Below, in pieces: positions 46,604 through 54,685 of a stretch of DNA of 64,000 bases. Numbering within the stretch: position 1 is the first letter of the stretch; each line of letters begins with the position of its first letter. Under the pieces are notes generated by a model. That model worked only from the letters and a program-made list of their open reading frames with translations, had not been told where the DNA came from and made no database searches. The translations under genes and the position numbers were made by a program. Source of the DNA: JAIQFL01 sp035295745 (GTDB lineage Bacteria; Acidobacteriota; Terriglobia; Bryobacterales; Bryobacteraceae); assembly GCA_035295745.1 (NCBI GenBank), contig DATGIL010000097.1, positions 42,065-106,064 of the forward strand, given 5' to 3'.

Positions 46604-46677
46604 CAATTACGAACCAGTGTTTTAAACCGTCAAAAAGTATGCGCTCGCGGTCGCCTTGGAAGACGAAAGGATATCTC

Positions 46678-47865
46678 TTACCCCTTCGGCACACACGGCA
46701 GCACCGCGAAGAACCTGCTTCCTTTTCCTAGCACGCTCTCCACGCCGACTCGTCCACCCTGCGCCTCCACGATGCGCTTCGTGATCACCAGGCCGAGCCC
46801 AGTCCCCGTCTGCGCCTTTTCGCTCGCGCCCAACTGACCGAATTCTGTGAACAGCCGCGAAAGATCCGCCTCGCTGATCCCGATCCCGTTGTCCTCCACC
46901 GCGATCTGGTAGTGGTGGGGCGACAACCTCCGCACCTCCACCGTGATCCGTCCTTCTTCGGGCGTGAACTTCACGGCATTCGAGAGGTAGTTGATCACCA
47001 CCTGACGTAACCGGGCCGCATCCGCCACCACGATGCCCAGCTCGGGCCCCAGCACTAGCCGCATATCAAGCCGCTTGGCAGCGGCCAGTGCCTTCATGCT
47101 GTCGACCGCCTCGGTCAACTGCTCGTCCAGCGCGAGCGGCTCGTAATGAAACTCCATTTTACCGGCCTCAATCTTCGTCAGGTCGAGGACATGATTAATC
47201 AGCGTCAGAAGGTGATTTGAACAGTTGAGGACATCCGTCAGATACTCCTTCTGATCGGCCGTCATGGGGCCAACCACTTCGTCGTGTAACAACTGGGAGA
47301 ATCCGATGATGCCATTGAGAGGCGTCCGCAGTTCGTGGGAAACGCTCGCCAGAAACCGGCTCTTGGCGACGCTGGCTTCGCGCGCCGCGTCCAGCGCCAC
47401 CGCCAGTTCCTGATTGCTCTTCTTCAATGCCTGTGCGTGCAAGACCAGATCCCTTTCCGTCCGCCGCAGGGCCGCCGTCTGCTCTTCCAGCGCCAGATTG
47501 GACTGCTGCAGCTCCTCCGTCTGCTGCGCCAGGATATCGCTCACCAGAGAATCCCAGGAAGAGCTGAGTTCGACGCCGAGCCGATAATCCAGACCCTGCC
47601 TGTGTTGGTAGCGGATGGTTCCGCGGATCTCACGCCCGTTCCAGGAGATCAGTACTTGTGTCTCGTTGAGGAACGGCCGATCGAGCACGAACTGCATGCC
47701 GCGGCGCGAAATATCACGAATCCGCGCGGGCCAGATCTGACCCGGCGCGGCGGCCGTCGACAACAATGCCGGCTGGTTCACGATAAATCGGCGGTCGTTT
47801 CTCTTAGTCTCCATCTGGGCTAATACCGGCAGGTGGGCGTGTTCGAAATTGATCTCCGTGAGCAT
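46678..47865 (-). CDS. PilZ-domain histidine kinase
   Basis: 395 residues. The N-terminal 110 residues form a PilZ domain: the RxxxR element (KRNDRRFIVNQPALL), then DISRRGMQFVLDRPF corresponding to the D/NxSxxG motif, and strands RGTIRYQHRQGLDYRLGVEL. A coiled coil follows (AQQTEELQQSNLALEEQTAA). Then HisKA with H-box FLASVSHELRTPLNGIIGFS and HATPase with NYLSNAVKFT, DNGIGI and GTGLGLVITKRI. No TM segment is present, so the kinase is cytosolic. The PilZ motif with both Arg residues suggests direct c-di-GMP control of autophosphorylation. No response regulator is adjacent. An alternative start lies at the ATG at 47814, which would shorten only the leader before PilZ. Confidence 0.87.
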   Translation of the reverse strand: MLTEINFEHAHLPVLAQMETKRNDRRFIVNQPALLSTAAAPGQIWPARIRDISRRGMQFVLDRPFLNETQVLISWNGREIRGTIRYQHRQGLDYRLGVELSSSWDSLVSDILAQQTEELQQSNLALEEQTAALRRTERDLVLHAQALKKSNQELAVALDAAREASVAKSRFLASVSHELRTPLNGIIGFSQLLHDEVVGPMTADQKEYLTDVLNCSNHLLTLINHVLDLTKIEAGKMEFHYEPLALDEQLTEAVDSMKALAAAKRLDMRLVLGPELGIVVADAARLRQVVINYLSNAVKFTPEEGRITVEVRRLSPHHYQIAVEDNGIGISEADLSRLFTEFGQLGASEKAQTGTGLGLVITKRIVEAQGGRVGVESVLGKGSRFFAVLPCVPKG

Positions 47866-48105
47866 GTGTGTGCCGCACCCCTGAATGCACGATTAGGCCC
47901 ATAATCCGTTCCCTGCGAACTGCTTCAAAACATGTGCCTGTGCACGCCCCGACGCAGCGCTCCGATGACACTCTGTCCCGCGTGCCCGACAGATTGGCAT
48001 ACCAAAGTTAACAGTCGTCACGGGAGGCACCTTTCGCCTGCCTTGCTCTCAGCAACTTACGGCGGATTCGTGAATGGCGGCACACTTGCCTCCATTCCGC
48101 TCGCA

Positions 48106-49833
48106 ATGTCACGCTTCGTTAGAAACGCTCTCCTCCTCGCGCGGTGCGCCGCCTTCATGACTCTTCTGACCCTGGGCACGGCGTTCGCGGATAACTCCAA
48201 AATCTCGCCCGATCTCCTGCCGCTGCTTGGCAATTCCAATAGCAACATCAACGTCATCGTTCAATATCAGCCGCAAGGCCTTGTGGGCGGACTCCTGGGT
48301 GGGCTCACAAATCTGCTGAACAATGTCCTGACCACTGTCTTCTCGCTGCTGAATGCCGGGACCGCCACCCTTCACCCCGCCGACATTCTTAACCTGTCCA
48401 ACCAACCGTATGTCACCTACATCTCGCTCGACCGGCAGTTGGAAGGCATGCTCGACTACACTGCCGGCGCCGTGAACGCGCAGGCCGACTGGAACATGGG
48501 CCTCACCGGAACCGGCATTGGGATCGCGATCATCGATAGTGGAGTCTACGCCCACCCGGATCTCAATACAGCGAACAGTACCCAGTCCCGGATCGTGTAT
48601 CGCCAGAGCTTTATCTCGGGGGGCGTGCAGAGCGACGACTATGGCCACGGAACTCATGTAGCCGGAATCGCCGCCGGCAACGGCGCGTCCTCGGATGGTG
48701 CTGGCGCATTTCGCTCCTTCAAAGGCATCGCGCCCAACGCGAACATCATCGACCTGCGAGTGCTCGATGCCAACGGCATGAGCACCGACAGTGCCGTCAT
48801 CAAGGCCATTCAACAGGCAATACAGCTTAAGAGCCAGTACAACATCCGGATCATCAACCTGTCGCTCGGCCGCCCCATTTACGAAAGCTGCAGCAGCGAC
48901 CCGCTCTGCGAGGCTGTGGAAGCTGCGTGGTCCAAAGGCATCGTCGTCGTGACCGCCGCCGGCAACCTGGGCCGCAACGGATACGCGACCATCCTCTCCC
49001 CGGGGAACAGTCCGCATGCCATTACCGTGGGATGCATGAAGACCATGAGCACCTACACGCGCAATGACGACCAGATCGCCAGCTACAGCTCGAAAGGTCC
49101 AACCTACATCGACCTGACCGCCAAGCCCGATCTCGTAGCGCCAGGCAACCTGGTGGACTCGCTCCTCGCGCCTGGATCGACGCTGGTCGCGGAGTATCCC
49201 GGCAACGTGGTTCCGCTCTCGCAATACACCACCTCCACCAACGCCGGTCCGGGCCGGTACTTCCAACTCAGCGGCACCAGTATGGCGACCCCAGTTGTCT
49301 CGGGCACGGTAGCGCTGATGCTGCAAAAGAACCCGAGCCTCACTCCCGACACGATTAAGGCGCGACTGATGAAGTCAGCCTCCAAGACTTTCCCGATATA
49401 CAGCAGCACGACCGATCCGGCCACCGGCAAGACGTACACCAGCACCTACGATTTGTTCACGGTCGGCGCCGGATATTTGGACGCGCAGGCCGCCGTTTTG
49501 AACAACGACACCGTATACGGTTCGGCCATCTCGCCCAGCGTCACCTACATCCCGCTTCTCTCTTTGGCGTTGGTTCTGCCGAACCTCTCCGAAGCCTGGT
49601 GGGCGACGCCGGCCATGTCTACTTCCGCCGTCTGGGGCTCTACCGTCCTGGAACCCTACGGCTCGTCGGCAGTTTGGGGTAGTTCCGCCGTGTGGGGAAG
49701 CTCGGCGGTCTGGGGCAGCTCCGCGGTGTGGGGTAGTTCGGCCGTCTGGGGCAGCTCCGCAGTCTGGGGCAGCTCTGCGGTGTGGGGTAGCTCTGCGGTG
49801 TGGGGCAGTTCCTTGCCCAAAGGAGAGAATTGA
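48106..49833 (+). CDS. Secreted subtilisin-like (S8) protease with C-terminal SSAVWG repeats
   Basis: 575 residues with a signal peptide (NALLLARCAAFMTLLTLGTA, cleaved near FADN). A propeptide-like region to about 120 precedes the S8 catalytic domain with Asp144 (GIAIIDSGVYAHPDL), His181 (DDYGHGTHVAGIAAG), the oxyanion-hole Asn region (VVVTAAGNLGRNG) and Ser392 (LSGTSMATPVVSG). After the domain, a Pro/Leu stretch leads to eight perfect SSAVWG hexapeptides and the tail SSLPKGEN. I start at the ATG at 48106, where the signal peptide begins, rather than 47932. The substrate is probably environmental protein; the Trp-rich tail may attach to the cell surface or polysaccharide. A regulator and a peptide importer follow on the same strand. 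Confidence 0.92.
   Translation: MSRFVRNALLLARCAAFMTLLTLGTAFADNSKISPDLLPLLGNSNSNINVIVQYQPQGLVGGLLGGLTNLLNNVLTTVFSLLNAGTATLHPADILNLSNQPYVTYISLDRQLEGMLDYTAGAVNAQADWNMGLTGTGIGIAIIDSGVYAHPDLNTANSTQSRIVYRQSFISGGVQSDDYGHGTHVAGIAAGNGASSDGAGAFRSFKGIAPNANIIDLRVLDANGMSTDSAVIKAIQQAIQLKSQYNIRIINLSLGRPIYESCSSDPLCEAVEAAWSKGIVVVTAAGNLGRNGYATILSPGNSPHAITVGCMKTMSTYTRNDDQIASYSSKGPTYIDLTAKPDLVAPGNLVDSLLAPGSTLVAEYPGNVVPLSQYTTSTNAGPGRYFQLSGTSMATPVVSGTVALMLQKNPSLTPDTIKARLMKSASKTFPIYSSTTDPATGKTYTSTYDLFTVGAGYLDAQAAVLNNDTVYGSAISPSVTYIPLLSLALVLPNLSEAWWATPAMSTSAVWGSTVLEPYGSSAVWGSSAVWGSSAVWGSSAVWGSSAVWGSSAVWGSSAVWGSSAVWGSSLPKGEN
49663..49806 (+). repeat. 18-bp coding tandem repeat (8 units) for SSAVWG
   Basis: Eight in-frame 18-bp units encode Ser-Ser-Ala-Val-Trp-Gly. 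The amino acids are identical, while Ser, Ala, Val and Gly codons vary from unit to unit. The array is therefore old enough for silent drift, with the peptide under selection or being homogenised at protein level. A degenerate unit (TSAVWGSTV) lies upstream at about 49620. Confidence 0.95.
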
Positions 49834-49835
49834 GT

Positions 49836-50042
49836 ATGCAGAGCGTCCCCGTCGAGGTTGCGGAAACACCCCCGTTGCAAGCCTCAGTCGTGTGGGGAAC
49901 TCTAGATCGATCGGGCGATGATGCGGCGGGCTTCGGCTTGCCGCCGCACGTCCTCCGCGAACCCGGCCGCGATTCCCGCGCGTCCGGGTTCGAGTCGTTC
50001 TGTAAACAAACTTCAGCGCCCCGTCTATTCCTTCGTTATTAG
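49836..50042 (+). CDS. Possible 68-aa protein behind the protease
   Basis: The ATG at 49836 lies 2 bases after the protease stop and about 9 bases after AAAGGAGAG, a good ribosome binding site located inside the protease's last codons. The product starts MQSVPVEVAETPPLQASVVW and contains VVWGT, echoing the AVWG repeat of the protease. The rest is polar with one Cys and no known motif. It could be a real small partner or a by-product of the Shine-Dalgarno-like KGE codons. Confidence 0.4.
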   Translation: MQSVPVEVAETPPLQASVVWGTLDRSGDDAAGFGLPPHVLREPGRDSRASGFESFCKQTSAPRLFLRY

Positions 50043-50135
50043 CGTCCTACTAACCTTCGTCTAGGAGGTACCCTACAGACCCCGGTACCGCCATAGGAGG
50101 TCTGAATCTTGTTCCAGCCAGGCATAGTCGAGATA

Positions 50136-50152
50136 CTGGCATCACGTTTTCA
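50136..50152 (+). promoter_or_regulatory. Weak sigma54-like promoter candidate
   Basis: CTGGCATCACGTTTTCA keeps the -24 GG and the 17-base element length of a sigma54 promoter, but the -12 GC is TC. It lies about 36 bases before the start of a sigma54-activator gene. Upstream (50063-50098) are two AGGAGGT copies within a GGTACC-containing segment of unknown meaning. Confidence 0.2.
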
Positions 50153-50187
50153 GTGTGCGCCGTCACACTCTACCCAAAGGGAGAACG

Positions 50188-51219
50188 ATGCAGCGAGACT
50201 CGTATCCAGTCAAGAATACGCCCGCGTCCGACGACACGACCTACTCTTTTCTAGGCATGACCGCGGTCGTCTGCAGCCCTCCCATGCGGCAATTGATGCG
50301 AGTGGTGGAACGCGTCGCCAAGAGTAACGCCGCCGTTCTTATCACTGGCGAAACTGGTAGCGGCAAAGAACTGGTGGCGCGCGCCGTACATCATCACTCA
50401 CTGCGCTGCACGCGCCCCTGGGTCGATGTGAACTGCGCCGCCTTGCCCGACCACCTGCTCGAGAGCGAACTCTTCGGACACGAGAAGGGCGCCTTTAGCG
50501 GCGCCGAGTCCATGAAACAGGGACTCTTCGAAGTCGCCCACACCGGCACGCTGTTCCTGGACGAGATCGGCGAACTAGATCTCAAGATGCAGGTCAAGCT
50601 GCTGCGTGTGCTGGATGGCACGCCGTATTACCGCCTCGGAGGCACACGAAAAGTCACCGTGGACGTGCGCATCGTCGCAGCCACCAATGTCGATTTGCGA
50701 GCCGCGGTCGAAAAAGGCACTTTCCGCCGCGACCTCTACCATCGCCTCGACCAGGCCCGAATGGAAGTTCCTCCGTTGCGCGCGCGCACAGACGACGTCG
50801 AGGCCCTGGCGCATTTCTTCCTTCATCGCGAGGCGCCGCATCTGCAATTCACACCCGCGGCGATGCAGGCGATGCGAAGCCATTCGTGGCCCGGCAATGT
50901 CCGCGAATTGCGTAATGCCGTCGTGAAGGCCGCCCTTTGCGCGGAAGGCGGCGCCATCGATCTGTGCGACCTCCCCAAAGGAATCGGCGACACACCCTCG
51001 GCGCGAATGATCACTGGCCGCACTCTCGATGAACTGGAGCAGCAGGCCATCTTCGAAGCTCTCTCCGAAACCGGAGGCCGCCAGGACCGCGCAGCGCGTA
51101 TTCTAGGCATCTCCCAGCGCACCCTCATCCGCAAGCTGAAGATTTATAACAACCCCGATGCGCGCCGGAACCCCGAGGAATTGGAGGCCGAGGCTTGTGC
51201 CGCCGGAGAGGTGAACTGA
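50188..51219 (+). CDS. Sigma54-type enhancer-binding activator without receiver domain
   Basis: 343 residues: a short N-terminus, then the AAA+ domain (about 25-250) with Walker A GETGSGKELVARAV, Walker B TLFLDEIGELDLKMQ, sensor region VRIVAATNVDL, Arg finger region FRRDLYHRLDQARMEVPPLR and SWPGNVRELRN. A Fis-type HTH closes the protein (RQDRAARILGISQRTLIRKL). The sigma54-contacting loop is GAFSGA instead of GAFTGA, a conservative change found in some active members. No receiver, GAF or PAS input domain is present, so control may be by expression level or a partner. AAAGGGAGA lies just before the ATG. Its stop overlaps the next ATG (TGATG), so it is first gene of the coupled operon. Confidence 0.9.
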   Translation: MQRDSYPVKNTPASDDTTYSFLGMTAVVCSPPMRQLMRVVERVAKSNAAVLITGETGSGKELVARAVHHHSLRCTRPWVDVNCAALPDHLLESELFGHEKGAFSGAESMKQGLFEVAHTGTLFLDEIGELDLKMQVKLLRVLDGTPYYRLGGTRKVTVDVRIVAATNVDLRAAVEKGTFRRDLYHRLDQARMEVPPLRARTDDVEALAHFFLHREAPHLQFTPAAMQAMRSHSWPGNVRELRNAVVKAALCAEGGAIDLCDLPKGIGDTPSARMITGRTLDELEQQAIFEALSETGGRQDRAARILGISQRTLIRKLKIYNNPDARRNPEELEAEACAAGEVN

Positions 51220-53651
51220 TGAGCCGCAATCCGGAGAGTGCCATTTCTTTGCGCGCCAGGTTATATATCAGCTTCGTTTGCGCGGTTGGCCTCTCCTGTC
51301 TGCTTTTGGCGAATTGGCAGATGCAGCATCCTCTGCGCTTCGCCTGCTACGTCATCATCTGCGTCGTCGCCTCTGCGCTCAAGGTCAACCTGCCCGGAAT
51401 CCTGGGCACCATGTCCGTCAACTTCCTCTTCATCCTGATCGGCGTGCTCGATCTGGGCGCGGGACAGACCATGCTCATGGGATGCCTGGGCGCTCTGGTG
51501 CAATGCGTGTGGAAACCGAAGGCCGAAATCCGGCCGGTGCAAGCGGTGTTTAGCGTGCTGAATATCGCGGTCGCAGTGTTTGGCGCCTACTACACCTACC
51601 ACTGGCCGTTCGCACAACGTCTTGGCCAAGGCACTCCGGTCCTGCTGATTGCCTGCTCGCTGGTCTACTTCGTGTTGAACACCACCGGAGTCGCGGGAGT
51701 GATCGCACTCACCGAGGGGAAGTCGGTGATCGACACCTGGCGCAACTGCTACTTCTGGTCATTTCCCTTTTATCTGCTCGGCGCCTCCATCGCCTGGGTC
51801 TTCAGCGTGCTCACCGAGCACGGACACTCACAGAGCATCCTCCTGCTTCTGCCTGTGATCTACGTGATCTATCGTTCTTACCGCATGTACCTGTGCCACC
51901 TGGAGGACGAGAAGAAGCACGTGGAAGAGATCGCGTCCCTGCATCTGCGCACCATCGAAGCGCTCGCGCTCGCCATCGATGCCAAGGACCACACTACACA
52001 CGAGCACCTCAGCCGAGTCCGCACCTATGCCGTCGAAATCGCCCAGGACATGAACCTGCCGCCCTCCGAACTCGAAGCGTTGCGCGCAGCGGCCCTGCTG
52101 CACGATATCGGCAAGCTTGCGGTTCCCGAACACATCATCTCCAAGCCCGGCAAACTCACGCCCGAAGAATTCGAAAAGATGAAGATTCACCCGGTGGTGG
52201 GAGCGGAAATTCTCGAGCGCGTCGCGTTTCCGTATCCGGTGGTGCCGATCGTGCGCTCGCATCATGAGAAGTGGGATGGCAGCGGCTATCCGGACGGGCT
52301 GCGCGGCACGGAGATCCCGATCGGCGCGCGCATACTTTCCGCGGTCGATTGCCTGGACGCTCTTGCATCCGACCGGCAGTATCGCCGCGCGCTGCCCCTC
52401 GATCAGGCCATGGCCGAAGTCGCGAACCTTGCAGGTAAGAGCTTCGATCCGGCGGTGGTCGCCATCCTGCAGCGCCGATACATCGAACTGGAGCGCAAAG
52501 CCACGAGCCAGAACATGCCCGCGGCGCGTCTCTCTACTGACCTGGTGGTGCATCGCGGGGATGCGCCCGATGCCGGCTTCGAAGTCTCCGAACCCCTCGA
52601 GATCCAAGGCAGTGCCAACGAATTCGAGTTCCTCGACTCCATCGTGGCGGCGCGCATCGAGGCGCAGATGCTGCTCGAGTTCACGCAGGATCTGGGCAGT
52701 TCGCTGAGCCTCGATGAGACTCTCTCCGTAGTGGCGACCCGCCTCAAGCGAATGGTGCCCTTCGACGCGATCGCGGTCTACGTTTGCCGCGAGGGCCGCC
52801 TCCACCCCGAATATGTGAGCGGCGAAAGTTTCCGGTTTCTTTCGGCGCTACAGATCCCCATCGGCCAGGGGCTCTCCGGATGGGTGGCGCATACCGGCCG
52901 CACCGTATTGAACGGCAATCCTGCGGTCGAATCGGGCTATCTGGACGATCCCAGCAAGTTCACCACTCTGCGTTCGGCTGTCGCGGTTCCGCTGGCAGGG
53001 CTCAATGGAACCCTTGGCGTAATCACGCTTTATCAAACCGATCGCGATGCCTTCTCAAGCGATCACGTGCGCGTGCTGCAAGCCATCAGCCCCAAGGTTT
53101 CGCTGGCCATGGAGAACGCCATGAAATACCGGCAGGCCGAAACTCGCGCCACCACCGACTTCCTGACCGACCTGCCCAACGCCCGCTCGCTCTTCCTGCG
53201 TCTCGATAGCGAACTGGCGCGCTGCAAGCGGACCAACGAGAAGCTCACCGTCCTCGTGTGCGACCTGGACGGATTCAAAGACGTCAACGATCGCTATGGG
53301 CACGTGGTGGGCAATCGCGTGCTGCGCGCCGTCGGCAACGCCTTGCGTGACAGTTGCCGCGAATACGACTACGTGGCGCGCATGGGCGGCGACGAGTTCG
53401 TGCTGGTGCTCCCGGCGAGCGACGCGGATGGCATGCAGCGCCGCATCGGAGAGCTTCGTTGCATCGGCGCGCTGGCAGGAGGATCGGTGACCGGCGCCGG
53501 CAACATGACGATGAGCATCGGCGAAGCGTACTTCCCCACGGACGGGTCTGACGCCGAGCAACTGCTGGCAGAGGCCGACCGGCGTATGTATCGCGCCAAA
53601 CGCGCCGTGCGCTCCTTCGCGCCCGATCTCCCCGTGGCGGTGAATCAATGA
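51219..53651 (+). CDS. Membrane c-di-GMP protein: HD-GYP, GAF and GGDEF domains
   Basis: 810 residues. The N-terminal ~215 residues hold about seven TM helices of a MASE-like sensor (LYISFVCAVGLSCLLLANWQ; MSVNFLFILIGVLDLGAGQT). The HD-GYP phosphodiesterase domain follows with HD at 295-296 (LLHDIGKLAVPEHI) and the GYP motif at 356-358 (WDGSGYPDGL). Next is a GAF domain (about 490-640; IAVYVCREGRLHPEYVSGES), then a GGDEF domain with an intact GGDEF at 723-727 (YVARMGGDEFVLVLP). Both hydrolysis and synthesis of c-di-GMP are therefore possible in one chain. It sits between a sigma54-type activator (TGATG overlap) and the peptide transporter (ATGA overlap), so it should be expressed with them. 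Confidence 0.93.
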   Translation: MSRNPESAISLRARLYISFVCAVGLSCLLLANWQMQHPLRFACYVIICVVASALKVNLPGILGTMSVNFLFILIGVLDLGAGQTMLMGCLGALVQCVWKPKAEIRPVQAVFSVLNIAVAVFGAYYTYHWPFAQRLGQGTPVLLIACSLVYFVLNTTGVAGVIALTEGKSVIDTWRNCYFWSFPFYLLGASIAWVFSVLTEHGHSQSILLLLPVIYVIYRSYRMYLCHLEDEKKHVEEIASLHLRTIEALALAIDAKDHTTHEHLSRVRTYAVEIAQDMNLPPSELEALRAAALLHDIGKLAVPEHIISKPGKLTPEEFEKMKIHPVVGAEILERVAFPYPVVPIVRSHHEKWDGSGYPDGLRGTEIPIGARILSAVDCLDALASDRQYRRALPLDQAMAEVANLAGKSFDPAVVAILQRRYIELERKATSQNMPAARLSTDLVVHRGDAPDAGFEVSEPLEIQGSANEFEFLDSIVAARIEAQMLLEFTQDLGSSLSLDETLSVVATRLKRMVPFDAIAVYVCREGRLHPEYVSGESFRFLSALQIPIGQGLSGWVAHTGRTVLNGNPAVESGYLDDPSKFTTLRSAVAVPLAGLNGTLGVITLYQTDRDAFSSDHVRVLQAISPKVSLAMENAMKYRQAETRATTDFLTDLPNARSLFLRLDSELARCKRTNEKLTVLVCDLDGFKDVNDRYGHVVGNRVLRAVGNALRDSCREYDYVARMGGDEFVLVLPASDADGMQRRIGELRCIGALAGGSVTGAGNMTMSIGEAYFPTDGSDAEQLLAEADRRMYRAKRAVRSFAPDLPVAVNQ

Positions 53652-54685
53652 TGCACCGTGGCGCAAACACTCCTGTTCGCCGCGTCGAGACTCTTCTCGA
53701 CGCTTTTCGGAGTGTCAGCCAATTCGGCGGCCAGGACAAATTGTGCCACACACCAACGTCGACACTCTCCCAGTGCGAACCAGCGCTTCCAGCAGATCTG
53801 GTGGAAGCCCGAAAAGCGTCGAGGGTCTCGACGCGGCAAACAGGAGTGTTTGCGCCACACCGATTCCTTTCGTCTTTGCTCGCCACGGCCTTACTCGGCG
53901 GACTGCTCACTGCTGCCCTGGTGCGTAGCAGTCCGGGATTCGATGCCGACGAGCGCGAACTCGACCCTCGCCTGAGCGAACAGTCGCGCGCCAGCATACG
54001 CGCCGAGCACGCGCCCCGGCACAACTTCGTCCGATTCTATTTCTCCCAGCTCAGAGGAATGCTCCACGGCGACTTCGGCGAGTCTCCTTCATTGCAGCGT
54101 CCCATCGGCGAGTTGATCGCCGAGCGCCTTCCGGTGACCCTCGGCCTTATGATCCAGGGGGTAGCTGGCGGATGGGCCCTGGCCTTCACGCTCGCGCTGG
54201 TTTCGGTCCTCTCGCGCCGCTCCGCCGTCGCACGCATCACGAGCGCCGCTTCCACGTGCGCCGTCTGTCTGCCATCCGCCGCAGTCGCAGTCGTGACCTT
54301 CGCTTTCGGCGGACCCGTCCGCGCGATCATTGCCTTCGTCCTCTTTCCCCGCCTCTTCGATACCGTCCGCAATCTGCTCCAGGATGTCTACGAGCGTCCC
54401 CACATCCTCACGGCCCGGGCCAAAGGAGTCAATTCCTTTGGCATTCTGCTGCGCCACGTGATGCCGATCTGCGCTCCGGAGTTCCTGGCGCTCGCGGGAG
54501 TTTCCGTGCTTATGGCCTTCGGAGCTGCGATTCCTGTGGAGACACTTTGCGATCTGCCCGGACTCGGACAGCTCGCCTGGAAAGCCGCCACCGCCCGCGA
54601 TCTTCCGTTGTTGATCGCCCTCACACTGCTGATCACGCTATTCACCCAGGTCGTCAATGCGGTCACCGACTGGAGGACGGCATGA
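53648..54685 (+). CDS. Peptide ABC transporter permease (DppB/OppB-like) with 68-codon insertion at its N-terminus
   Basis: 345 residues from an ATGATG whose first ATG overlaps the preceding stop (ATGA). Codons 4-71 come from a 201-bp palindromic element plus a 3-bp duplication. Removing them gives MMHRFLSSLLATALLGGLLT, a normal first TM helix. The remainder is a BPD_transp_1 permease: RSSPGF, HAPRHNFVRFYFSQLRGMLH, GDFGES, ERLPVTLGLMIQGVAGGW, the EAA-like loop (VYERPHILTARAKGVNSFGI, LLRHVMP) and final helices. The added residues are hydrophilic and lie before TM1. Translation might instead begin at the GTG at 53846. It overlaps the second permease by ATGA. Confidence 0.88.
   Translation: MMHRGANTPVRRVETLLDAFRSVSQFGGQDKLCHTPTSTLSQCEPALPADLVEARKASRVSTRQTGVFAPHRFLSSLLATALLGGLLTAALVRSSPGFDADERELDPRLSEQSRASIRAEHAPRHNFVRFYFSQLRGMLHGDFGESPSLQRPIGELIAERLPVTLGLMIQGVAGGWALAFTLALVSVLSRRSAVARITSAASTCAVCLPSAAVAVVTFAFGGPVRAIIAFVLFPRLFDTVRNLLQDVYERPHILTARAKGVNSFGILLRHVMPICAPEFLALAGVSVLMAFGAAIPVETLCDLPGLGQLAWKAATARDLPLLIALTLLITLFTQVVNAVTDWRTA
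53658..53858. mobile_element. MITE-like palindromic element (201 bp)
   Basis: Terminal inverted repeats of about 50 bp: left arm 53658-53710 begins GTGGCGCAAACACTCCTGTT and right arm 53808-53858 ends in its reverse complement. They differ by one substitution and a 3-base indel. Each arm carries its own smaller palindrome (GCGTCGAGA/TCTCGACGC). The flanks show a 3-bp direct repeat ACC (53655-53657 and 53859-53861), a candidate target-site duplication. No transposase is encoded. The element lies wholly inside the permease reading frame. Confidence 0.8.

Noticed and set aside
48109..49326. 405-codon ORF on the minus strand
   Set aside because: Antisense shadow of the subtilisin catalytic domain.
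49985..50010. tRNA T-arm-like GGTTCGAGTC
   Set aside because: No cloverleaf can be formed around it.
51828..52805. 325-codon ORF on the minus strand
   Set aside because: Antisense shadow of the HD-GYP/GAF region.
53284..54024. 246-codon minus-strand ORF across the MITE-like element
   Set aside because: Antisense to the GGDEF and permease genes; openness is a by-product of the palindrome and high GC.
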